A DNA stretch of 64,000 bases, taken from positions 3,744,223-3,808,222 of the forward strand of contig NW_017802379.1 of the NCBI RefSeq assembly GCF_001625305.1, in the 5' to 3' direction. The notes under the pieces were generated by a model. It was not told the origin of the DNA, ran no database searches, and was given only the letters and a program-made list of their open reading frames with translations. The position numbers and the translations under genes were made by a program. Within the stretch, counting starts at the first letter, position 1; each line of letters starts with the position of its first letter. The DNA comes from Branchiostoma belcheri. Lineage: Eukaryota; Chordata; Leptocardii; Amphioxiformes; Branchiostomatidae. Of this stretch, positions 48,301 through 58,400 are shown piece by piece.

Positions 48301-48505
48301 TAAGCTGTGAACAGCCAGAGAGATTAGTCCAAAGTGCTCTGCTCATTCCAATAATAATCTGCTCGCTGTTTATACTTTTCTTTTCAGGTTATCTGTACCG
48401 GTGGTGGACCCACGCGTGAGACGACCAGGACAGACGGTTGTGGAGGCAGCACACGTCGTCAAACATCACACCATGGGGGGTCTGTTGAAACGCGACATGG
48501 TTTAA
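42383..48505 (+). CDS. DRC2: Dynein regulatory complex subunit 2 (CCDC65), complete, 9 coding exons
   Basis: Exons: 42383-42544, 42981-43233, 43560-43644, 43776-43914, 45141-45338, 45696-45914, 46376-46528, 46952-47169, 48388-48505. All join in phase to 514 aa (human about 484). The start is lysine-rich ([16 protein letters not shown]). Then comes almost continuous coiled coil with the family signatures N-L-N-K-I-N-x-[38 protein letters not shown] and [10 protein letters not shown]. The protein pairs with DRC1 at the base of the nexin-dynein regulatory complex of the axoneme and is needed for normal ciliary beating. The donor of exon 4 (AAG-GTTCGG) is weak. The last intron contains a 765-bp palindrome. 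Confidence 0.97.
47610..48374. mobile_element. Near-perfect 765-bp palindrome in the last DRC2 intron
   Basis: The left end TATAAACAGCGAGCAGAT is the complement of the right end at 48357-48374, and pairing continues almost without break through arms of about 380 bp to a centre near 47990. The outer ~140 bp of each arm is ordinary sequence. The inner part is made of ATCTCAAGAT and AAGATCTTGAGAT words. The right end lies 13 bp before the splice acceptor of the last exon. No ORF. Best read as a foldback or MITE-like insertion; a target duplication is not obvious beyond TATA. Confidence 0.9.
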
Positions 48506-48682
48506 CCATCCAACATGGCTGACGTAGTAGAGAAGTGGGGATGGGGGCTGTTGTTATTTTACTGATCCGAGTATAGGCAGATGCAATGTCTATGTGGCTA
48601 TTAATATTCATGAGTTGTTCAATTAAGAAGTGTGTAAGGGTCAATCTAGTGTTGTGTTACACAAATTTCTTGAGTTGTAAAA

Positions 48683-48688
48683 AATAAA
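48683..48688 (+). terminator. DRC2 poly(A) signal
   Basis: AATAAA 178 bp after the stop. A second AATAAA at 49036-49041 could be a distal signal, which would overlap the SBSPON 3' UTR on the other strand. Confidence 0.65.
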
Positions 48689-48888
48689 GTCACCTTAAAC
48701 TGGAATTGGAGCACATACCTTGAAAAGTGACCAAAAAATGCCTACACCCCTATAAAAAGGCTACAGAACTTTTGTAGTGATTTCTGCTTGTACATGTATC
48801 GTTCCACTTTGGAAGTTTGTCATGTGGACCATGAATTCTTCAGTTATAATTCCAGAACCCAGAGAAAGATAGATTTTACCAACAAGAG

Positions 48889-48894
48889 TTTATT
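48889..48894 (-). terminator. Candidate SBSPON poly(A) signal
   Basis: AATAAA on the minus strand about 565 bp after the SBSPON stop, within 200 bp of the DRC2 poly(A) signal. The two genes therefore end tail-to-tail. Confidence 0.45.
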
Positions 48895-49459
48895 TTACAA
48901 ATGACAGAAATTCTATGGCATACAAATGAAGTTTTATCACAAGTGTATATAGAATGTTTTTGTCTTACATTTGTATGCACCAGGTCAGATGTTTCTGAAG
49001 AACTATGTGTATGATACTTAGATGTGTTGAACTGTAATAAAAATAACTTTTCAAAGAAAACATCATGATTTTCTACTGTTTTCTTCATATGATCAGTGCT
49101 ATGAACTATGGAGCTGTATGTGACTACATCATTCTCCTAGTTGCCTATCCAACTGGATTGGGCCCAGGTAGCAAGAGATTGTTGTTTTTTCATTATAAAC
49201 AAGTACCTTGTTAGACAGTATAACAGCTACAAGGCTTCTTCGTACTGAAAGGCACCACATATACTATAAATTGTCAACGCACAAGTCTATAACTACATGT
49301 ACATTTACAGAATATTCTGCATAATAGTCGTGTATTTCAATCTCAAATCATCAAGTAATATACTTTCATGTTGCACCACCAATCTTAGTATTTCAAAAGA
49401 ATATCGATGTCTATTTGTACTGAACTAAGTTTCAACCATCCATAACGTCACACAGAGTA

Positions 49460-52400
49460 TCAGACGAAGATGAAGCCGTATCCCCGGTACCCGCTGCAGT
49501 AGCAGTTTTCCTGACGGGAGTGTTTCTTCCAGGACCCGCGGCACCCCGTGGCCTCCACCGCCGTCCACCTGCCGGTGTTGGGCCCGCTGGCCCCGTCCCC
49601 GCGGCAGTGCATCTTCCTATCCATGGCGTGGGGCTGACACTCCACGCACACGTTCGCGCCGGCCCGCAGCGTCCGCGTCCACCCCGCCAGGTAGTTGGAG
49701 CGGAGACGGCAGGCAGCCGAGGCCGAGGTGATCCGGAAATTCACACAATACCTTTTAGAAGAAAGATGCGAAGAAAAACATATTTGTATGCGTTTTGACT
49801 ATCTTTACAAATTCTGAATTAAGTCATGAAAATATCAGCAACCAAACACAGAGGGTAACGTTGGGTAATAGCGCTCGCATTTTTTTATCTTTCAAAAGTC
49901 ACATTGAGCCGCGACGGGGGTCGCTACCAACTACAAAACACCTTTGACCGGTTACTCACGCCACACTTCCGAGAAGTGACGTATTCTAGACAATTGCGAA
50001 TTCGGTTTTTATGAAGACAGAGGATTATCACTCGTCGAAACGTAAGTATGAGGTCCATCTGTAGAGTTGAATGAATTAGTAACCGTATGGTGGTTTGACG
50101 GACTCACATGTGTGATTTTCTGGTATCCATGATTAGCCCCATGGCTCCTTTGGGCTCGTCGCTCAGCCGGAGTTGTCCGAAGGACGCTGGGAGAATGTGT
50201 GCGACCTCTGCACAAGAAAACGGGGACAAGAAACACAGGTAAGTTCTATAGTATGAAACTGCAGTAAGTTAATAGCTGCAATCTACAGGAGGGCGCAAGT
50301 GGGCGCACCTGTATTACCCATTCTTTATGACGTCGACGCTAGCCATGTCAAATATCAGGTAGATATACACAAATGTTAATTTTCTATCAGTAGTTAACCA
50401 CGAAAGTATATGGAAATACATAAATGTACCAGTTAATTTTCTATCATTAGTTAACCACGAAAGTGTGCTGGAAATCAAAATAAAATAGTCTTAATGACTA
50501 CCAAGGTTTATTTGACAGACATTAGGGTGATTTTCGTACACTAGTAACGTTAGATAATCTGGTGTGTTCTTGAGAGATCTTGAGAGTGTAAGAGCGAAGT
50601 TATCGAGTGTTGTACTCGTACCTTTCGTGGCTGCCGAGCACCAGTAGCCGTAGTTGTAGCAGGCTCTCTTCTGCACCAGGGGCGGGCAGGCTGGGCCCCC
50701 ACCCCGGGGGGAGGTCAGCACATACCGCCTTCTCTCGCTCACCCCCTCCCCGCAACTCACGGAACAGCCGCTCCAGCTTCCCCACTCACTCACTTGGCAC
50801 GCCACGGCTAAAACAACAGGGAGGGCGGGTTAGAAAGATGCTGAATACAACATACGTTAAGAAGTCCTTACATTCTGCGGTTACCTAAAACATTAAGTTA
50901 TAGTCATAGCATAGGGCGGTGTCCATCACCGCTTCTATGGCCCTTGGACCACGCAGTTGTACAAGGACTACAGCAGGGGACTAGCCCATTGATATCACGT
51001 TCTGTAAGATAGACCACACTCACTCCATACTACAAAGAAGGGCTAGCAGCATATTGCAGCCAAAATATAGCCTTCATAGCTCTCTCGTGAGTTCAAATTT
51101 CTTGCTATTTCAGAGTTGTATTGACATTGTTGTTCTAACTGTGATCTATGTATTTTTCGCCGCCAAGGCTTGTGAGAACACGGAGACTTTTGACCTGTGC
51201 GTTTGAAAGCCGCTTCCTCAGACGACATTCATGACATCTCTAATGGAAGAAAATTACGTGAAGAAAAACATGCAGACTTCTGACGTGCCCCAGGGTCGCC
51301 ATCTTGAAGGCTTTAAATGACAGGCTGCAAGTACTGTCTATGGGAAAGGGCGTTACAAGTCACGTAAGGAGTGACAACGTGTGATGAAGTGCTAAAGAGG
51401 TCTTCATTCAATGTCGTCCAAAAGGAGCTACGGGCACGTTAAGATCAGGTGTGACCTTGTCAAGTGTCTTCTGGGACTCTTCATGGACTAAGACACTGTA
51501 CAGAGTCAGCGATTGCACTCATCATACCAGAGCAGGTGTGCTTTGATAGAAACCTGCTGTTAGGCCAAGTCAGGTCAAGGGCGGTGTGTCTACAGGCTGA
51601 CTCACACATCCCATCCCTACCCCGTCTTGAATGGATCCTCCCGGTCTTTCTTTAGAGGAACGTACGTCCCCTCCAGAAGCAGATCTCGAAGCAGTAAGAA
51701 AGGAAAATCTCGTTTGAAATTTTGCCAAAGGGGAACGAAAATCCGTAGAACATGGTCACAAACTTCCCCCCTGCATCTGGTTGAAGAATACCCATGGTGT
51801 TTACCCCTTCGCGACATCTAAAACTAATTGTGCACAACGAAGCCAACTTTTATGTTTTCAACGATTTTAAAGTTTGGGAATGAAAACTTCAGTTCAGTCT
51901 GTAGTCTTTCAGTTGGTGAAAAACTTGTTTTTGAGTTCTGAGACTTTCTTCGGAATTCCATTTTCCCAGAACAGCATTAAGGCGTGGTCTAAATCCTATT
52001 TCATCTCAAATCTACATAACTGCATTTTATGAAAGCAAATGTTTATTTTACATGTAAGCGGAGGTATCCAGGGGATACCACAGAGATTAAGTTCTAGTAC
52101 CGGTAATCCACCATTCCTCATTGCGCTGATCCCGAGATTTGCGACATGCTATTTTCAGGGCTAAATCGTGCGAAGAATCTGGGTGGGTGAGTGGTGGGGA
52201 GGGGGTACAACAGATGGGAAGTTCACATGAGATATGAATACAAAAAATTCTTCTTTTCTTCTTTTTCATCCGTCTTTATGATGATTGATTAGGTTGATGG
52301 TGTAGCTGACAGAATGTTAACCTTCATAGACACTGGTACAACTCTATCGCCTTATGTGGCTATACCCTCTCTCCAGTTTCTCATTCTTACAAAATTCTGG

Positions 52401-55400
52401 GTCAGTACTGATAGGCAAGTGGGCACTTCCGTCTTGCGTTTTGTATTGCGTTTTGACAAACTATATGCAATACCTCATCAACAATACAATACCTCAACGA
52501 TGCCATTTCTAACCTCATATAGAATTTGAACTAGTGAACTTGAATCTGAAATCGTGAACTAGGCTTTGTAGCCGTTGAGGACTGGAAATTTAAAAAAACA
52601 GCCAACAACTGGCAGCAGTCACGATTGAACTCCCGCCAAAGCCAGATGTCTTTTTCGTACAACATAAGCTGACATTTCACAACTTCAACAGTTCCAACAT
52701 TGAAGTTGGACTTGTTTAAGCCAAGGGTCACGTAAAGAGTACATCACGAGAAAATATGGTAAATGTTTTTCTTATCGGCTGATCTTACACTATATATATC
52801 TTTAAACGTGCAGAATTTAAAACTAACGCTATACAGGTCCCCATACATATATCACATTTTAATTGACCACTTTAAAACTAATGCATCCACTGGACCAAGT
52901 ATTGTGTTGTTGTTTTTTTCCTTGATTGAAACAAGTTCATGAACTGTTTAGTGTTTCAGCGATTTTGAAAAGCAGGGAACCTTCTACGTCTTAAAGCTAG
53001 GGAACACATGAAATATCTGTTGTCATCAGACACATGTATCATAATCAACCACTTGTACAACCTTTTTCCATTTTTTAAGTGTCCGTCTGTGAGAGCCTTG
53101 TCTCTCTCTTCTTGATACAGATGGTACAGGCTAGGCAAACCTTCCTAAATATTTTCCCAGCTTCAGTGGCCTTTAGGCCGGTCCTGTGGTCAGGGCGCGC
53201 TGCCAACATTCTTTGTAGGCTAGAGAGATGCTCTCTTATCAGACGTTTTAAAAAGTACTGTCTCCTAGATGTATGTTACACTGATGTACACTTATACTGT
53301 GCTATGTATGTCTAATCCAATATTTGATTAAAACATATACATATGCTACTGCTCTATTGTTGAATGTAACATGTATAAGACTTGGAAATGGAAAACAAAG
53401 ACATAAAATCTTATGTATCTGTACTGTAGCCAAGTACATTCTGTACGTGAACATGATGATATTTACACAACTGCTTGACCATGATGATTTCATAACCAGG
53501 ACTTGGACACAGGAAAAGATATCCCTTTAGAGGAAATATAACCCACGCAATCCGGTCATACAATCAGCTTCTGTACGTACAATGTGCGCTGCCTATTAGT
53601 TGCTAAAGGAGACATTTCCTTGGCCTCAAATATTTCAAAACGTTGACATCTTTCAACCGGAGGGAAAGTGTGACTTGACGCTATTTCTAGATCTGAATTC
53701 ATCGTTAATGTAGTTTTAGACAGAACCCTTTATCTAAGAAGTACTGCGAAATTTTATTTTGTCACGCCTCTTATGTTCTTTGAATATCTAAAATACTTTT
53801 TAGCGATACGTACTGTTTAGATAGAGATAAAGAAAACATGTTTTCACATCATTCATCGCAAATCATCAGATGTCTAGCCAGCAGCGATCTTCAGCCTTGG
53901 ATATCCAGCTGTTATTCCAAGTTCCATATTTTTATGTGAAAACATCGCGATTGTCTAACTGGTACTAGTATATATATCATTTGGAATGACGATCGCAAAA
54001 CAGAAGAAGACAGTTACAATCAGGAAGACATTTGAGATAATTATCTTCGAAGCTTGTGTTTGTTTGTCTTTAGCATTATTTGGCTTATTGACTTTATTGT
54101 CTGTGTATAATTTTTCTACGGGTTTTTCTAATGCTACACACCGGTACCGAATTCACCAAAAAACACTTTCAGCACTGGCACTCCCACCAAGTGTGGCAGA
54201 ATCATCAACAAGTTGATATTGGCCACCTAACCACAAAGAAGGGACCGGTAACAGCAAGCAACAGCACAAAATAAACAAACAAAAAATCCCTGGCATGGGG
54301 CTACTAGTACTCCCTAATTGGCATACTTTAAAATTACGCGTGTAACTCAATATTCTATCCTTCATGAAGCGTTATTCATATACTACATTTTATAACCATC
54401 ACACTGAGAGTTTCTTTAGCAGAGATAAAGAAGGTAATTGTGAGGCGCTAGTCGAGGTCACAAGGCCACGACACAAAAATGAAAGTCGTATTCTCCGAGG
54501 ACGTCTGACATACTAGACATTGCCATCTGTCTCAAACCAAACAATCCATCGCCAATGTCACAGGGACCACCCCGGATAGCCTCTTATCTGTGAATGAATG
54601 CCAGGCATTGTATTTCTCATAATATCCGTTAAAACACTTGTCACATATTCATTGTTTCTGCGTGATCGCCCAGTCTAGTCATAATGCATGGTCGTTATAG
54701 TTATTAACACACACTTCGAAATTCGAATGCGATCAGGACAGAGTGTCAAGTGGACAACCCGCTGGCTTGGAATTAAAATGCTTCTGTCTCCTTGGGTAAA
54801 CAGGAATTGTTTTGATAATTGTTGGTGATTAAGGTCCGATTTGTCACCTGTGTTTACAGACAAGCTGTCAAAATCAACTTGACTTTTCCCCTCCCGCGAG
54901 TGGACGTTATCAAACGAGTTGGGCACGTTTTCTTCCGGAGTTGGTGTGTGTCGCACACAATTGTCGAGTCACTGTCAAAAACCAACTGAAGTCTAATTTG
55001 GATCATCATTTCTATCTCCTTTATTCAATTAATAGACTTCGTAAGTTTCAGATGTACAATTTTTGTGTTCAAGTCCACATACCACAAAACTACAACGTTG
55101 ATACCACGTTGATACCTTGAAACCACGGCCATATCTTACACAATGGCATTCACTGAAAGACTGTTAAGTACAGGGGCGTGACTCTATCTATTAACACTAA
55201 CTTGTTACATGCTCCTGGGGTTTAACATTGAACATGTGGAATGCTTACAAATTCCTTCTAGAGTTATAAAAACGCTTGATATCACGTCTATGGTGTTAGC
55301 TAGATACCACTGTGGCTAGATACCATTGTCACAGCTGTTGAGAAATTGTTTTGTAGAAAAACGGAGTGTTTTGGTTCTTGAATGTTTCTGTATCGCGTGT

Positions 55401-58400
55401 TTGTAACCAATGACTCATATAATGTCCTTGTTGTAACTAAACGTGCTCCAAGGCACCAAGAGTTAAATACCTAGAGAGACTTTTTGACTCTGAACTGAAC
55501 CACGTGAAAACGAGCACCAAGTGACCACGTCTAGCGATATATTAGACTTTAAACAAGGACAACAACAACAACAACAACATCTTTCCTGAAGTGTGACCAT
55601 ATGTTACAGAATGACACGTGAGTGGCAACATCCGAAAGAATGACAGTCATTTCTAGTTTGACACGTTTGGAGTCTTTCCTTTGTCACTTCTAGTCTAAAT
55701 AATTATAGGACCCTGGTCAACACAAGTGTCGGGCGGCCGTCAGAGTTTACGAAAATGTCATAGGAAGAATGCCCGCAGTATATATTGCAACTAGAGTTCC
55801 ACGATCTCATACCTTCGCCAAATGATTTAGCTTTTATGATTAAGAAATTATATATTAATCCCCCTAATTATGCAAATAGGATCGCCAATTGCATGAATTA
55901 TATCTGTTGATCATATTCTCCACCAAAAGACAGTCTTATCTTAACAAAGAATGCCATGATGAAACTTTCTCATAAATTATGCAAATGAGGTACTTATTTG
56001 AATAAGTTATGTTTGATTATGTTCACCTTAACTTAACTTTCAAACACCCCAAGTATAAAATTCCAGGCAGTTACCACTATGCAATTATAATATTTTCTCA
56101 TTAATTATGCAAATTAAGTCTTCATTTGCATAATCGATATCTGCCTGTGTTTCTCTCATTCTTAATAACATATGTCACAAGCTTGAACTTCCTATTATGG
56201 AATGCAGCTGATAAATAGAATTTCCTCATTAATTATGCAAATTACATCCATATTTGCATAATTGTAATATCATTATGTCAAGCATCACTCAAGCTACCTA
56301 CATACCAAANNNNNNNNNNNNNNNNNNNNNNNNNNNNNNNNNNNNNNNNNNNNNNNNNNNNNNNNNNNNNNNNNNNNNNNNNNNNNNNNNNNNNNNNNNN
56401 NNNNNNNNNNNNNNNNNNNNNNNNNNNNNNNNNNNNNNNNNNNNNNNNNNNNNNNNNNNNNNNNNNNNNNNNNNNNNNNNNNNNNNNNNNNNNNNNNNNN
56501 NNNNNNNNNNNNNNNNNNNNNNNNNNNNNNNNNNNNNNNNNNNNNNNNNNNNNNNNNNNNNNNNNNNNNNNNNNNNNNNNNNNNNNNNNNNNNNNNNNNN
56601 NNNNNNNNNNNNNNNNNNNNNNNNNNNNNNNNNNNNNNNNNNNNNNNNNNNNNNNNNNNNNNNNNNNNNNNNNNNNNNNNNNNNNNNNNNNNNNNNNNNN
56701 NNNNNNNNNNNNNNNNNNNNNNNNNNNNNNNNNNNNNNNNNNNNNNNNNNNNNNNNNNNNNNNNNNNNNNNNNNNNNNNNNNNNNNNNNNNNNNNNNNNN
56801 NNNNNNNNNNNNNNNNNNNNNNNNNNNNNNNNNNNNNNNNNNNNNNNNNNNNNNNNNNNNNNNNNNNNNNNNNNNNNNNNNNNNNNNNNNNNNNNNNNNN
56901 NNNNNNNNNNNNNNNNNNNNNNNNNNNNNNNNNNNNNNNNNNNNNNNNNNNNNNNNNNNNNNNNNNNNNNNNNNNNNNNAGTTGCAGTGTAAAACACAGA
57001 AAAAGTTGCAGTGTAAAACACAGAAAAAGTTGCAGTGTAAAACACCCAAAGTTGCAGTGTAAAACACCAAAAGCTGCGGTGTAAAACACGAAAAGTTGCG
57101 GTGTAAAATTTTGTACTTGTCGGCCACGGTATTCCACAGCGCGATTCTGCGAACCTTCCACAGCGCGCTGCCAAGGGACCTTCTACAGCGCGATTCTGCG
57201 GACCTTCCACAGCGCGATTCTGCGAATCTTCCACAGCGCGCTGCCAAGGGACCTTCCATAGCGCGATTCTGCGGACCTTCCACAGCACGCTGCCAAGGGA
57301 CCTTGATAGTGGAAAAAAACAAAGCAGTGTACGAAAAGAGATATTGAAGTCCTAACAGTGACATTAGTAAAGACAATACTCGTTTATGCAAGAGAAGGTC
57401 CCATTTACAATCTTTCTTTCTAACTTCAAGCAAGAAAAAAATCAATTAAACCTACTAGTAGTGTTAATTAAAGAAATACACCTTCATATCATGCAAAATG
57501 TTGTTTGTAAGGATCAATAAAATTTTGTAAAAGAAAGAGTGAAGTGTTTCATTTTTGTAAGTTTTCTATGATACAGACATCTGGATACATTCTGACAGGT
57601 AACCCATAAGGGCAGAATACTCTTCATGCTGAATAGATGTAGAGATGTTAAAAAAACAATGTCATGTTAGACCTATGATCTTTATTACTAGTAATTATAC
57701 TTCTTGAGTCACACAAAGTAAAAAAAAAGTTAGAGAATAGCCTACAAAGAAACCTTAGGTCCAGTGCGCTAGGAAAAGAAAATAAGAACACAACAAAATT
57801 CGTACTTAATATAATAAATCATTTCCCTTTTAATAGGGGTTGAAATATGATTACGTTTGTACAGTATCTGAGCTGGCTATAAGGGACCGTCCGCTAAAAT
57901 AGGGGAGGGGTTTTAGGGCCTCGTGTAATACGCTGTGGAAGGTTCGCAGAATCGCGCTATGGAAGGTCCCTTGGCAGCGCGCTGTGGAAGATTCGCAGAA
58001 TCGCGCTGTGGAAGGTTCGCAGAATCGCGCTGTGGAAGGTTCGCAGAATCGCGCTGTGGAAGATTCGCAGAATCGCGCTGTGGAAGATTCGCAGAATCGC
58101 GCTGTGGAAGATTCGCAGAATCGCGCTGTGGAAGATTCGCAGAATCGCGCTGTGGAAGGCTCGCAGAATCACGCTGTGGAAGATTCGCAGAATCGCGCTG
58201 TGGAATATTCGCAGTATCGCGCTATGGAAGGTACCTTGGAAGCGCGCTGTGGAAGTGTCGTTGTGGGCCTTCGTAAAGACCTACCCACCTATCAAGTATC
58301 AAGACAATCCATCAAGACCTTCTCAAGTTATCGTGTTGACAGACACACACACACACACATACACGAACGCCCCTGAAAACATAACCTTCTTGGCGAAGGT

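Larger units (their letters stand above)
50808..55845 (-). other. SBSPON intron 1, proximal half
   Basis: Intronic sequence with no repeat array or exon of the same gene seen. The one notable frame is the plus-strand ORF at 53986-54216. Confidence 0.5.

Noticed and set aside
49520..49798. GC-rich plus-strand 92-codon ORF
   Set aside because: Antisense shadow of the last SBSPON exon, whose family match on the minus strand is clear.
56254..57445. Long ORFs of 276-383 codons
   Set aside because: They run through 670 bases of N; unknown codons make the open frame meaningless.
57935..58376. Repeat-protein-like ORFs (AVEDSQNR or CGRFAES units)
   Set aside because: They are translations of the 24-bp array, open in three frames and on both strands; the array is part of an inverted-repeat element.
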